This document shows, piece after piece, positions 1 to 10,242 of a stretch of 64,000 nucleotides of DNA. The notes beneath the pieces were generated by a model. That model made no database searches. It saw only the letters and a list, made by a program, of their open reading frames with translations, and was not told the DNA's origin. This stretch comes from Rhodothermales bacterium (GTDB taxonomy: Bacteria; Bacteroidota; Rhodothermia; Rhodothermales; UBA10348), in the NCBI GenBank assembly GCA_024711125.1, contig JANJTM010000022.1:1-64000 (forward strand). The letters are read 5' to 3'. The stretch's first letter is position 1. Each line of letters starts with the position of its first letter. A program made the translations under genes and the position numbers.

Positions 1-1
1 G

Positions 2-3000
2 GAGGACGGCCTGACCGGGGACGAGGTGCGTTCGATCGCCCAGGACCGGAACGGTCTCGTGTGGATCGGCACCACCCGGGGTCTCAACCGGTTCGACGGG
101 GAACGCTTCGAGCACTATTTCCCGGATCCGGGTGATTCGACGAGCATTCCGCACCTTCGCGTGGACGCGCTGCTGTCCACCCGATCGGGCCGGTTGCTGA
201 TCGGCTCGCAGGACGGGCTTGCCCGTTACGACGAAGCCACCAACTCTTTCCGCACGTACCCTGTACCCCGGGTCCTTCCCGACGCTCGCGTGGTCGCGCA
301 TGCGTTCCACGAGTCGTCCGACGGTACGGTGTGGATCGGAACCTGGGAAAACGGGCTCCTTCGACTTGACCCGGGTTCGGACGTGCCCGTGTCCGTGACC
401 GTTACCGGCGGAATCCCGTTGACGGGACCCCGTCCGGGAACGACGACCGTCCGCGCGGTGGCCGAGGACGCGTCCGGTTGCCTCTGGATCGCCTCGCTGC
501 GCGGCGTTGCCTGCCTCGACCCGGAAACCGGACGCCGCGATCTCCCCGCGTGGCCGGACGCCACGATCCGCACGCTGCAGCAGGTCATCTCGTTCGCCAT
601 CCACAGCGATGAGCGGGGTTATCTCTGGGTGGCCTCCACGGAGGGATTGCACCGCGTCGAGCGGACTACGGGCCGCCTCAAGACGTTCTTCGCCGATTTT
701 CCGGACGATTTTCGTAGGGTTCGGAGTCTCGCCACGGACGAAACCGGTGGGCTCTGGGCGGCGACCGGTGGCGGCCTGGCCCGATTCGGGCCGGACAGGG
801 ATCGGTTCGTCGCGTACGTGCACGACCCCATTCGCCCCGGTTCCCTTCCCGACGGTGGCATCTCCTCCCTGTTCCGGGATGCGTCGGGCATCCTGTGGGT
901 CGGAACCGACCGACAGGGCATCGCGCTGGCCGACCTGGAAGCCAGGCCGCTTCACTCCGTCCGTTCCGTACCGGGCGACCCGACCTCCCTGCCGCCCGGT
1001 AACGTGAACGGCATCGTCACGACCGGGGACGGAACCGTGTGGGTGGGCACGGACAGCGGATTCGGGACCTGGGACCCGGCCAGCGAGCGATTCACGAGGC
1101 GTCCCATCAACGGCGCGTTCAGGGGGACGACGGCCCTGTACATCGACCGTCGGGATCGTCTCTGGGTTGCGTCCGCACCGGTCGGACCCTGCCTGTTCGA
1201 CCGGCGATCGGGTTCGTGTACCCCGTGGCCCGGTTGGCCGGCAGGGACCGGTGCCGTGTATGCGATGGCCGAGACCCCCGACGGCCACCTGTGGGCGGCC
1301 ACGTACGAAGGCCTCTTCCGCTATTCCGAGGGAGAAGGGCGTCTCGAGTTGTTCCGCAGCGACCCCGACGATCCGGCGACTCTCAGCAACTCCTTCGTGC
1401 TTGCCCTGCTGCCGGATCCGTCAGGCCAGCTCTGGATCGGGACGGAATCGGGATTGGATCGATACCTGTACGCCGGCGGACGCATGGAACGCGTGCTTCG
1501 GGCGGACGGAAGACCGGGGAGCCTGGCCGACGGCGCGGTGGGCCACCTGAGCCTGGACGGTTCGGGCAGGATCTGGATCGCGGGTCACGGCGTGCGCAGA
1601 CTCGACCCCAAGTCCGGTCGGGTCGAGGACCTGGATCCGCTCCTGCCCGAGCAGCGCACCGGCATGCCCAAGTCGCTGATCCTCGATCACGCCGGTCGGG
1701 CATGGATCGACTACGACGGCACCGTCGTCGCCCTGTCCGTGCAGGATTCCGTCGTCAAGCGCTTTGACGGCCTGCCCGGCCGCCGGTCCCTCTCGAATCC
1801 GCTGGCAGCGCAGCACCGCGCTGCTGACGGGCGGCTATACCTGGGGTTCGACGACGGGTTCTACGTGTTCCACCCCGATTCCGTGGGTGCCAGCCCGTAT
1901 CCCGTGCGCGCCGTGGTCACCGGGGTTTCCCGGAACGGGGTCCGCACGGCGGGAGTGCTGCAGGAGGGCGCGGACCTCTCCTTCGGTCCTGATGACCGCA
2001 TCGTCGCGTTCGAATTCGGGTCGACCCACTTCGGGGATCCGTTCGCCCACCGGTACCGATTCCTGCTGGAGGGCTTCGATCCCGACTGGCGTTGGAGCGA
2101 CACCGGGATCGGAACGTACACCGCGCTGGCCCCGGGCTCGTATCGGTTGCGCGTGAACGCGGTCGAGCCGGGCGGGCAGATCGCCACGACGGAAACGACG
2201 CTCCATGTCCGTGTACGTCCGGCGTGGTGGGCGACCCTGTGGTTCCGCGTGCTCGCGGCAATTGCAGGGATCGGAGTCGTCGCGTTCGTGGTGACGCTGC
2301 GACTGCGATCGATCGTGGAACGTAATCGCGAGTTGGACCGCCTCGTCGCGGAGCGTACCGACCGTATCGCGGAACAGTCCGAACAGCTCGCACGCCAGGC
2401 GGCCGACCTGCTGGAAGCCGACGCCGCGAAATCCCGGTTCTTCTCGAACGTGAGCCACGAGCTGCGCACGCCGCTGACGCTCATCACCGGGTATCTCGAC
2501 GACATGCTCGAGTCCGGGCAGCCCGCCGATCGATCGCGGCTTCAGCGTGTACACGAGCTTGCGGAGCGGATGGGGCTGTTGGTCGGCCAACTGCTCGACC
2601 TGGCGCGTTCCGACGCGGGCAGGCTCCAATTCGCGCCGAAGCGTGGTGAGTTGACGGCCTTCGTACGCCGGGTGGTCGAGCATTTCGCCGTTTCCGCACG
2701 CTCCGCCGGCATCGAACTGGTGCTGGAGCACGACGACCGCGAACTCTGGCTCGACTTCGACCCGGACAAGATCGACCAGGTCCTGGCCAACCTGCTGGGA
2801 AACGCCCTGAAGTTCACCCCGACCGGCGGTTCCGTCTGGTTGACCGTCTCCGCGACCGAGGACGACGTGCTGGTTCGGGTTGCCGATACGGGTCCGGGGA
2901 TTCCGGGCGAATCGACGGAGCGCATCTTCGACCGATTCTACCAGGTCGAGGACACGCTCACCCGGTCGAAGGGCGGATTGGGGATCGGCCTTTCGTTGTC

Positions 3001-3913
3001 GCGGGATTTCGCCCGGTTGCACGGCGGCTCGCTCACGGTCGACAGCGAGCCGGGAAGCGGCAGCGTGTTCACGCTCGCGCTCCCGATGCCTACCGGCGTT
3101 CCTGCCGGGGAAGATCCGCCCCCTCCGACCGTCTTCTTCCGACCGGACGAATCGATCGCGGAGGCCCCGGGCGAACTACGCCCCATGGTCCTGGTCGTCG
3201 AGGACGAACCCGAACTTCGGCAGTTCCTCGTCGACCTGCTACGCGGGGAATTCCGGGTCGTGGCGGCCGCGGACGGCAAGGAAGCGTGGGAGCGTCTTCA
3301 GTCCCTCCGCCCCGACGCAATCCTCAGTGACGTGATGATGCCGGGTCTCAGCGGTCTCGACCTGCTGCGGGCGGTGCGGCAGCACGACGAGCTGTTCACC
3401 GTTCCCGTGGTCCTCCTCACGGCCCGAGCATCGCTTGCGGACCAGCTCGAAGGGCTCGAGGCCGAAGCCGACGATTTCGTGCCCAAGCCGTTCAACGGAC
3501 GGCTTCTCAAGCGCCGTCTCCTGAACCTGGTCGCCCTGCGACACCGACTGCGGCTGGACCCCCCGGCCCATCACACGACGAATCGCCCATCCGAGGACAC
3601 GGAGTTCCTGGAACGCGTCGAGCGCGCCGTTTCGGAACGAATCGCCGATCCGACGCTCCAGGTGGCCGACGTTGCCGACGCCGTATTCATGAGCGAACGC
3701 ACGTTCCAGCGCCGGATCAAGGACCTGACCGGTCTGTCCGCGGGTGCGCACCTTCGCCTCCTGCGGCTCGAACGAGCGCGCGCCCTGCTGGACGCGCGAC
3801 AGGCGAGAAGCGTCACGGCCGCCGCACAGGCCATCGGCTTCGTGAACGTGTCCCACTTCGCCCGGGCGTTCGAGCAGACATTCGGCGTTTCGCCGAGATC
3901 GTTCGTGGAGTGA
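2..3913 (+). CDS. Hybrid two-component sensor/regulator (HTCS), 5' end outside the window
   Basis: One polypeptide carries a periplasmic sensor, a histidine kinase, a receiver and a DNA-binding output. The frame is open to the window edge, and a GTG at 26 lies inside the first propeller blade, so the true start is upstream. Numbering from 26: two-component-regulator propeller repeats to about residue 620 (recurrent WIGT, LWVAS and DGTVWVGT strings), a Y_Y_Y domain at about 640-730, and a membrane segment at about 737-760. The HisKA box has H811 in SHELRTP, and the ATPase has N926 and D954 in DTGPGIP. The receiver phospho-acceptor is D1102 in SDVMMPG, and an AraC-type double helix-turn-helix occupies about 1190-1295. 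In Bacteroidota such proteins usually sense oligosaccharides and switch on nearby utilisation genes. The target here is unknown; the GH81/GH5 genes are more than 40 kb away. Confidence 0.95.
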   Translation, partial: EDGLTGDEVRSIAQDRNGLVWIGTTRGLNRFDGERFEHYFPDPGDSTSIPHLRVDALLSTRSGRLLIGSQDGLARYDEATNSFRTYPVPRVLPDARVVAHAFHESSDGTVWIGTWENGLLRLDPGSDVPVSVTVTGGIPLTGPRPGTTTVRAVAEDASGCLWIASLRGVACLDPETGRRDLPAWPDATIRTLQQVISFAIHSDERGYLWVASTEGLHRVERTTGRLKTFFADFPDDFRRVRSLATDETGGLWAATGGGLARFGPDRDRFVAYVHDPIRPGSLPDGGISSLFRDASGILWVGTDRQGIALADLEARPLHSVRSVPGDPTSLPPGNVNGIVTTGDGTVWVGTDSGFGTWDPASERFTRRPINGAFRGTTALYIDRRDRLWVASAPVGPCLFDRRSGSCTPWPGWPAGTGAVYAMAETPDGHLWAATYEGLFRYSEGEGRLELFRSDPDDPATLSNSFVLALLPDPSGQLWIGTESGLDRYLYAGGRMERVLRADGRPGSLADGAVGHLSLDGSGRIWIAGHGVRRLDPKSGRVEDLDPLLPEQRTGMPKSLILDHAGRAWIDYDGTVVALSVQDSVVKRFDGLPGRRSLSNPLAAQHRAADGRLYLGFDDGFYVFHPDSVGASPYPVRAVVTGVSRNGVRTAGVLQEGADLSFGPDDRIVAFEFGSTHFGDPFAHRYRFLLEGFDPDWRWSDTGIGTYTALAPGSYRLRVNAVEPGGQIATTETTLHVRVRPAWWATLWFRVLAAIAGIGVVAFVVTLRLRSIVERNRELDRLVAERTDRIAEQSEQLARQAADLLEADAAKSRFFSNVSHELRTPLTLITGYLDDMLESGQPADRSRLQRVHELAERMGLLVGQLLDLARSDAGRLQFAPKRGELTAFVRRVVEHFAVSARSAGIELVLEHDDRELWLDFDPDKIDQVLANLLGNALKFTPTGGSVWLTVSATEDDVLVRVADTGPGIPGESTERIFDRFYQVEDTLTRSKGGLGIGLSLSRDFARLHGGSLTVDSEPGSGSVFTLALPMPTGVPAGEDPPPPTVFFRPDESIAEAPGELRPMVLVVEDEPELRQFLVDLLRGEFRVVAAADGKEAWERLQSLRPDAILSDVMMPGLSGLDLLRAVRQHDELFTVPVVLLTARASLADQLEGLEAEADDFVPKPFNGRLLKRRLLNLVALRHRLRLDPPAHHTTNRPSEDTEFLERVERAVSERIADPTLQVADVADAVFMSERTFQRRIKDLTGLSAGAHLRLLRLERARALLDARQARSVTAAAQAIGFVNVSHFARAFEQTFGVSPRSFVE

Positions 3914-3998
3914 GGACCGGCGGTTGCCCGTCGCGGCAGCGCCGTTGCGAATTTGGCTCGGAGGCATGGCAGGGGTTTTTCGTTGGGCCGCTTGTGGC

Positions 3999-4006
3999 TA
4001 GGTTCC
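3999..4006 (+). promoter_or_regulatory. Candidate -7 box TAGGTTCC of the S9 peptidase gene
   Basis: The box resembles the Bacteroidota TAnnTTTG element. TTTT lies 19 bases upstream at 3976-3979, which is the expected place for a -33 element. It sits 25 bases before the ATG at 4032, implying a short leader. Confidence 0.35.
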
Positions 4007-4031
4007 GGGATCAAGCCGACCACCCACGTCC

Positions 4032-6893
4032 ATGACCACGATTCGCCCGGCAGCCTGCATCGCGTTGATCCTGCTGGTTGTCGCCGTCCCGTCCGTCCAC
4101 GCCCAGCGCCGCTCCCGTCCCGCGCCTCCCCCACCGCCGAAGAAGGCCATGGACCACGCCGACGTGGACCGGTGGCGGTACGTCTCGGGCCAGCGGTTGT
4201 CGGACGACGGCGCCTGGGCCGTCTGGCGCGAGTGGCCCGATACGATCGGAGACGGCGAGGTCGTCGTGCGCTCGACCGACGGGCGCACGACGCACCGCAT
4301 CGTTCGCGGCGACAACGGGCAGGTAACCGCCGATTCGCGCTTCGCGGTTGCGATCGTCAAGCCGCCCTACGACTCGACCCGGGCGGCGAAGATGGCGGGA
4401 AAGAAGGGCGACAAGCTGCCCAAGGACTCGCTCGTGGTCATCGACCTGGCTACCGGCACCCGGTTCGGGTACGGTCGCGTGAAGTCCTATGCCGTTCCGG
4501 AGCGCGCCGGTGGCGTGCTGGCCGTGCTGTTCGAGGCCGAGCCGGATACGGCGAAAACGAAGGCAAAGCCCGATTCGACGGCCAACGGGGCGAAGAAGGA
4601 TTCGACCGCCGTGAAGCATGACAAGACCGACGGTACCCGGCTCGTGCTGCGTCATCTCGCCACGGGTGCGGAGGCCGCGTTCCCGTGGGTGCGCGAGTAC
4701 CGGTTGAGCCGCGACGGCGCCTGGCTCGTGTACACGGCCGAGAACAAGGCGGGTACGGCCGACGCGGCGATCGCGGTGCACACCGACGCCGGTGTCGTGG
4801 ATACGCTGCTCTCCGGGGCCGGATACTACCGGCAGCTCGCGCTCAGCGACGCTTCCGACCAGGTGGCGTTCCTCTCGAACACGGCCGATTTCGCGGCGAA
4901 ACAGCCGGTCTTCACGCTGTACCGGGCGACGCTCGGCGAACCCGTGGCGGCGCTCGCGAGCGAGGGCCAACCGGGCCTGGCGCAGGGGTGGTGGGTGAGC
5001 GAAAACGCGTCGCTGGATTTCTCCCGCGACGGGTCGCGGCTCTTCTTCGGCACGGCTCCCCGGCCGGAACCGGAGCCCGAGGAGGACAAGCGGCCGGACG
5101 AGGAAAAGATCAAGCTCGACGTGTGGGCCTGGACGGATCCCCTCCTGCAGCCCATGCAGCTGGTGCAGAAGGACCGGGAGCTCAAGCGCACGTACCGGGC
5201 GGTGGTCTTCCGCTCGGACAACCGGATCGTGCAGCTGGCCACGCTCGACATGCCGGAGGTCAGCGTGCCCGGCAACGGCAACGCGGCGACGGCGATCGGC
5301 ACCTCGAATCTGCCCTATCGACAGGAGATCAGCTGGGAGTCACCCGGCTTCACCGACATCTATGCCGTGGACGTCGCGACCGGCGCCCGCCGGCTGCTGC
5401 TCGAAGCGAACCGCTCGTTCCCGCAGGCCTCGCCCACGGGGGCGCACATCGCCTGGTTCGACGGCGCCGAGCGCGTCTGGAAGGTCACCGATACGGCAAC
5501 CGGAGCGACGAATGCATGGCCGACGGGTACGGCCGTGCACAACGAACTGGATGACGAGCCGATGCTGCCCGGTTCGTACGGTTCGGCCGGCTGGTCTGAC
5601 GACGGGGGCGCGTTCGTCTTCTACGACAGTCACGATCTCTGGATCGCGTCGCCGCGTGGCCCGATGATCGCGAACATGACCGACGGCAAGGGCCGCGAGC
5701 AGGGCGTCCGCTACCGGTTCGTGCAGCTCGATGCCGACGCAACCGGCATCGACCTCACGAAACCGCTTTTCCTGACGTCGTTCGACCTGGAGACCAAGGC
5801 GAGCGGCTTCGCGCTGCTCTCGCAGGGGTCGGAAGGGCCGGCGCCCCTCGTGACCGGCGCGGCAGACTTCGGCACTCCGCGCAAGGCCCGCTCGGCCGAC
5901 CGGCTGCTGTATACCCGCGAGACGTTCGTCGAATTCCCCGACCTGTGGACGGCCGGGCTCGACCTGAAGACGCCGCTGCGCCTCTCCGACGCCAACCCGC
6001 AGCAGGCGGAATACCGCTGGGGCACGGCCGAGCTCGTGCACTGGACGAGCGTGGACGGCATTCCGCTGGACGGCATCCTGTTCAAGCCGGACGGCTACGA
6101 CGCCTCGAAACCCCATCCGACGATCGTCAACTTCTACGAGCGCGATTCGGACGGGCTGCACTCGTGGCGCTCTCCCCGGTTCGGAGGTTCATCGGTGGCG
6201 ATCCCGTTCTACGTGAGCCGCGGGTACGTCGTCTTCATGCCCGACGTGCCCTACAAGGCCGGATACCCGGGCGAGTCGGCCATGAACGCCGTGATGCCGG
6301 GCGTCACGATGCTGATCGACCGCGGAATCGCCGACCGGGAGCGCATCGGCGCCCAGGGACACTCCTGGGGCGGGTACCAGCTGACCTACATGATCACGCA
6401 GACGAACCTCTTCGCCGCCGTCGAGGCCGGCGCGCCGGTCGTCAACATGACGAGCGCGTACGGCGGCATCCGCTGGGGCTCGGGCATGAGCCGGGCGTTC
6501 CAGTACGAGCGCACGCAGAGCCGGATCGGCGGATCGCTCTGGGAGCGCCCGTTGCACTACATCCACAACTCGCCGCTCTTCCAGCTCGACAAGGTCGAGA
6601 CCCCGCTGCTGTACATGCACAACGACCAGGACGGCGCCGTGCCGTGGGAGCAGGGTATCGAGCTGTTCTCGGCGCTGCGCCGACTGCAGAAGCCGGTATG
6701 GATGCTCAACTACAACGGCGCCGACCACGGGCTCTCGAACTACTTCCAGCGCAAGGACTTCGCGCAGCGGATGCAGCAGTTCTTCGACCATTACCTCCTG
6801 GGCACCCCGATGCCGGTCTGGATGGCGGAAGGCATTCCGGCCGTGAAAAAGGGCCGGACGCTCGGTCTCGAAACGGTAGGCGGCGACCGCTGA
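4032..6893 (+). CDS. Secreted S9-family (prolyl oligopeptidase-type) serine peptidase
   Basis: Predicted exported peptidase of 953 residues. The N-terminal signal peptide ends VHAQ, with Gln as likely first mature residue. The next 640 or so residues form the propeller/TolB-like part typical of S9 enzymes, interrupted at about 175-200 by a Lys/Asp/Ser/Thr-rich linker. The C-terminal alpha/beta hydrolase carries nucleophile S778 in GHSWGGY, an acid in the NDQDG loop (D865 or D867) and H899 in GADHG. The family cleaves short peptides, often after Pro or Ala, in the periplasm or outside the cell; the exact specificity cannot be read. It stands alone downstream of the sensor gene, and its 3' end is shared with a terminator hairpin. 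A second, divergent relative lies at 30689-33481. Confidence 0.93.
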   Translation: MTTIRPAACIALILLVVAVPSVHAQRRSRPAPPPPPKKAMDHADVDRWRYVSGQRLSDDGAWAVWREWPDTIGDGEVVVRSTDGRTTHRIVRGDNGQVTADSRFAVAIVKPPYDSTRAAKMAGKKGDKLPKDSLVVIDLATGTRFGYGRVKSYAVPERAGGVLAVLFEAEPDTAKTKAKPDSTANGAKKDSTAVKHDKTDGTRLVLRHLATGAEAAFPWVREYRLSRDGAWLVYTAENKAGTADAAIAVHTDAGVVDTLLSGAGYYRQLALSDASDQVAFLSNTADFAAKQPVFTLYRATLGEPVAALASEGQPGLAQGWWVSENASLDFSRDGSRLFFGTAPRPEPEPEEDKRPDEEKIKLDVWAWTDPLLQPMQLVQKDRELKRTYRAVVFRSDNRIVQLATLDMPEVSVPGNGNAATAIGTSNLPYRQEISWESPGFTDIYAVDVATGARRLLLEANRSFPQASPTGAHIAWFDGAERVWKVTDTATGATNAWPTGTAVHNELDDEPMLPGSYGSAGWSDDGGAFVFYDSHDLWIASPRGPMIANMTDGKGREQGVRYRFVQLDADATGIDLTKPLFLTSFDLETKASGFALLSQGSEGPAPLVTGAADFGTPRKARSADRLLYTRETFVEFPDLWTAGLDLKTPLRLSDANPQQAEYRWGTAELVHWTSVDGIPLDGILFKPDGYDASKPHPTIVNFYERDSDGLHSWRSPRFGGSSVAIPFYVSRGYVVFMPDVPYKAGYPGESAMNAVMPGVTMLIDRGIADRERIGAQGHSWGGYQLTYMITQTNLFAAVEAGAPVVNMTSAYGGIRWGSGMSRAFQYERTQSRIGGSLWERPLHYIHNSPLFQLDKVETPLLYMHNDQDGAVPWEQGIELFSALRRLQKPVWMLNYNGADHGLSNYFQRKDFAQRMQQFFDHYLLGTPMPVWMAEGIPAVKKGRTLGLETVGGDR

Positions 6894-6910
6894 TGGTGGC
6901 CGCCTACCGT
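6873..6910. terminator. Bidirectional hairpin built into two convergent gene ends
   Basis: A 16-base inverted repeat (6873-6888 and 6895-6910, one mismatch) has a 6-base loop containing the peptidase stop codon. The left arm encodes the last peptidase residues and the right arm covers the stop of the opposite gene. There is no T-run on the plus strand. Confidence 0.6.
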
Positions 6911-9900
6911 ACCAGGACCGCCGGACGCAGGTCGCGCAGCCGGCCCGAGCTAAGGCTGAACAGGTATACGCCGCTGGCTGCCGGGCGGCCGGACGAATCC
7001 CGGCCGTCCCAGGCCAGCAGGTGGCGGCCCGGAGGCGACGAGCCCTCGGACAGCACGACCACCTCCCGGCCGAGGAGGTCGTAGACGCTCACCCGTACGT
7101 CGGCGGCTTCGGACAGCGTCATCACGAGCGTCGTGGTCGTTCGGAACGGATTGGGGAAATTCCCCTCGATCCGGGTCCGGGCGGGAACGTCGGCCGCCGG
7201 TGCCGCCGCGGTCGGAACCAGGACGGTACTGCGCGAGGCCAGGAGCCACGTCTCGAAAAAGGTCGTGTAGGCTGCGGAGACCGACCGGTTCGCCCGGTCG
7301 AGCGTCGAGGGGAGCGCCTCCAGTTCACCGCTCAGCGGGTTGAAGCCGGCCACGACGAGCGAATCCTCCAGGAACGCCGGGTCGGCCGGGAAGTCGCGCG
7401 AGGGCACGTACGTGAAGGCGACGCGGGCCACCGTCGACGCCTCGGGCAGCGTCCCGAACAAGGTCCAGTGCGTCCGGATAGGCAGTAACCCCTCCGCCAG
7501 GTAATCGGTCGGGACGAGCGGCGGGAAGGCGTTCTTCGACGCGGTGAGCGGCCCGTCGAACCGATGGGCGGTGGCCGTTCCGCCCACCGGATTCGCGGTG
7601 AAGGCCAGGGCTGCGCCGACGATCCCGAACGATGCCGAGACTGCCCCCGGCGCCACCTGCACGGTCGAAGCCTGGGCGGGAACACGCACCTCCACCTCGA
7701 CCGAGTCGCGGGCCATGAGACGCTGCGACCCGTCCCGCAGCCGCGCGACGAAGCGGACCCGGGCCGCACCCGACGGGACTTTCCGTCCGGGTGCGGAGAC
7801 GTCCACCCGGCCGAAGACGTCGTCGGTCGTCGTCGCGATCGATCCGACGTGTCCGGTCGCATCCACCCGTTCGAGCGGGGCGCCGGTGGGTCCGTAGGTC
7901 TCGATCCGGTCCACGTCCACCTGCCAGCCCGTGGCGCCGGGGAGATTGACGCGCCAGGTGAGACCGGCATTCGCCGCCAGGTCGTCGCCCGCCACGAAGT
8001 ACGAGCGTCCGAGACGGAGTTGCGGCTGGCCGGCCGTGTACGTCGTCGGGAAGACCGACGGCGCGTCGTCGTCGACGTCGCTGTCCTCGCGCCGGTCTCC
8101 GAAGTTCAACAGGCCCGGCGACCGCACGTTGACGCCGGCGCTGTCCGACGCCACCATCCGTCCCTGGTCGTCGAAGAGCCGGATGTGCATGAAGAACTCG
8201 CTCTTGGTCGGCGTCGCGTGGAGCGGAAAGACCGGATCGATGCGCTGTTCGGCCGCCAGGTCCGTTCCCGGCGGCACGGCCAGCGACCGCGAGCCGAGCG
8301 ACGTGAGCACCGTGTTCGTGCCGCGAAGGCGCTCCTCGAAGGTCATCTCGAACCGTCCATTCCCGCCTGCCGTCGAAAGCGTGTACTGGAACCGGATCAG
8401 CGCGGCGGCGGTCGTGCCCTGGACCGGGGAATCGAGACTGCCCCGGGTCACGGGGTGGACGGCTTCGAAACGGAAGCGACTCCGCGGACCCTTCACCAGG
8501 AAGCGCTCCACGTTCGAACTTTCCCCCTCGGACTCCCCGTCCGGGATCAGTTCCGCGTTCACCTCCACGAAATCCCCGTTGGCCGGGACCACGGCACCGA
8601 TCTTGCCGAGTTCGGCCGCGGTTTGGTCCTGCGTGAGGTCTACGGGTTCCGAAGACGCGATGATGGCGCCCTTCGGATCCTTGAGGTGGACCACGACCCG
8701 CCCCCGTTCGGCGGTCCGGAAGCGGATGAAGTCGGCGACGACCTCGACCTCGACGCTGTCGCCGGCCGCGAACTCGGTCGCATCCTCCCGGGTCAGGTCA
8801 CCGTGGTCGTCCTCGAAGATGCGCGACGCGCCGACGACGATGTGGATGTCGTCCGTATACACCGCACCGCCGCCCACGAACGGCACGTAGTCGACGCCGT
8901 CCCCGACGACGATCCCCTTTCCGCGCGAATTCTGCAGGCCGTCGGCGTTCGACCGGTCGAGCGGACCCGAAGGATCACCCCACCAGTTGTTCTCGGCGTT
9001 CACGTAGACGCCCTGCGTGTATCGGCCGCCGAACGTCGGCGCGTTCACGTTCGAACCCTCGAGCGAGAACCGGTTTCCGTGGATTCTCAGGCCGTTTCTC
9101 CGGATGTTCTGGCTCGGATACGCCGCAAAGGCCGTCGCGAAATTCGAGACTTCGTTGCCGCTGACTTCGACGTCCGCGTCCATCACGAGGACCATGGCTC
9201 GTCCGCCCGGAGTCCCCTTCGACGGGTTGTTCGTTCCGCGAAACGTATTGCCCGCGATGGTCGCGCGGAAGTTCACGCGGTCGTACCCGCGAACCGTCTC
9301 GAGAACGGTGGTGCCGTTTTCCATCTCGAGACCCGTCGTGGTCTCGAACGTATTCCCGGTCACGACGGCGCTGCCCGTGACCGGCCCCCAGGGCGTCGAC
9401 TCGGGATACCCCATGTTCTCGGCCACCGGGCCGATGACGAGGCCGACGGTGATGACGTTGGACCCTTCCGGGTAGGATCCCCCGGGCACCAGCAGGCTGC
9501 GCACCGTATTGCCGGAAAAGACGGGAGACTTGCCTCGCAGATCGAGGCGGGACCCGCCGCCCGAGGGAAAGGCCAACTCGAATTCGTTGTCCGTGATCAC
9601 CGGCGACGTGTTCACGAGATTCTGGGCCGACACGTCGCTCATGCCCCCGAAAACCAGGAACCGGTTCCCCGTGATGCGCATGTCGCCGACCGACCAGACT
9701 GCGCCGCAGTACTTGATCGTGCTGTTCGTGATCCGGTTGTCGCCGCGCGCATTGAACTGCAGGCGGTACGCCATGCGGGGCGGGTCGGCCGGACCGTCGA
9801 TCGGGATCACGGCCCCCACCGAATGGTCACGCACGTCGGTGATCGTGGCCCCGTCGATCCGGATCGACGTCCCGGGCTGAACGGCCCAGAGGCGCTGGTC

Positions 9901-10227
9901 GGTGGAGTACAGCGCCGGGACGCATTTCGTGATCCTCCCCTCGGCGTCGATCGAGCAACCCTGGGCGAGCTTCACGACGGCTCCGGCCTGGATGACCAGT
10001 TTCTCGGTTCCGTAGAGGTCGCAACCGTCCGTGACGTGCGTCTTTCCTCCGCCCCAGGTCAGGATCCCGTTCTTCACCCCGTCATCGTCGTGTCTGGGGT
10101 CGCCGTCTTCCCAGGAGTGGACGCAGGAGTGGAAGACGGCATTCTGGGCCTGAACCTGGCTCGCCTCGGGCATGGCGAGCGACCAAGCGAGCGACACGAC
10201 GGTCGCGATCCGCACCACGATGCGCAT
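6904..10227 (-). CDS. Secreted right-handed beta-helix protein with T9SS C-terminal sorting domain
   Basis: Exported protein of 1107 residues. The start at 10227 is chosen because AGGGAGG lies 8 bases upstream and a signal peptide ending VQAQ follows; an upstream in-frame Met at 10284 lacks both. Residues about 130-440 contain the serial pattern ITGNxF/VSGNEV and the phrase NNWWGDPSGP, typical of parallel beta-helix (right_handed_parallel_beta_helix/NosD-like) proteins. The middle consists of beta-rich Ig-like stretches. The last 85 residues begin NFPNPF and contain YDLLGREV and GVYLF, the type A sorting domain recognised by T9SS and usually removed at the surface. No catalytic motif is visible. 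It may be an adhesin, a carbohydrate-binding protein or a structural surface protein; a polysaccharide lyase role is possible but unsupported. Confidence 0.88.
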   Translation of the reverse strand: MRIVVRIATVVSLAWSLAMPEASQVQAQNAVFHSCVHSWEDGDPRHDDDGVKNGILTWGGGKTHVTDGCDLYGTEKLVIQAGAVVKLAQGCSIDAEGRITKCVPALYSTDQRLWAVQPGTSIRIDGATITDVRDHSVGAVIPIDGPADPPRMAYRLQFNARGDNRITNSTIKYCGAVWSVGDMRITGNRFLVFGGMSDVSAQNLVNTSPVITDNEFELAFPSGGGSRLDLRGKSPVFSGNTVRSLLVPGGSYPEGSNVITVGLVIGPVAENMGYPESTPWGPVTGSAVVTGNTFETTTGLEMENGTTVLETVRGYDRVNFRATIAGNTFRGTNNPSKGTPGGRAMVLVMDADVEVSGNEVSNFATAFAAYPSQNIRRNGLRIHGNRFSLEGSNVNAPTFGGRYTQGVYVNAENNWWGDPSGPLDRSNADGLQNSRGKGIVVGDGVDYVPFVGGGAVYTDDIHIVVGASRIFEDDHGDLTREDATEFAAGDSVEVEVVADFIRFRTAERGRVVVHLKDPKGAIIASSEPVDLTQDQTAAELGKIGAVVPANGDFVEVNAELIPDGESEGESSNVERFLVKGPRSRFRFEAVHPVTRGSLDSPVQGTTAAALIRFQYTLSTAGGNGRFEMTFEERLRGTNTVLTSLGSRSLAVPPGTDLAAEQRIDPVFPLHATPTKSEFFMHIRLFDDQGRMVASDSAGVNVRSPGLLNFGDRREDSDVDDDAPSVFPTTYTAGQPQLRLGRSYFVAGDDLAANAGLTWRVNLPGATGWQVDVDRIETYGPTGAPLERVDATGHVGSIATTTDDVFGRVDVSAPGRKVPSGAARVRFVARLRDGSQRLMARDSVEVEVRVPAQASTVQVAPGAVSASFGIVGAALAFTANPVGGTATAHRFDGPLTASKNAFPPLVPTDYLAEGLLPIRTHWTLFGTLPEASTVARVAFTYVPSRDFPADPAFLEDSLVVAGFNPLSGELEALPSTLDRANRSVSAAYTTFFETWLLASRSTVLVPTAAAPAADVPARTRIEGNFPNPFRTTTTLVMTLSEAADVRVSVYDLLGREVVVLSEGSSPPGRHLLAWDGRDSSGRPAASGVYLFSLSSGRLRDLRPAVLVR

Positions 10228-10235
10228 GGCGGCAT

Positions 10236-10242
10236 CCTCCCT
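10236..10242 (-). promoter_or_regulatory. Shine-Dalgarno AGGGAGG for the beta-helix gene
   Basis: A near-perfect ribosome binding site 8 bases before the ATG at 10227. It decides the start against the upstream Met. Strong sites of this kind are rare in the window. Confidence 0.7.
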
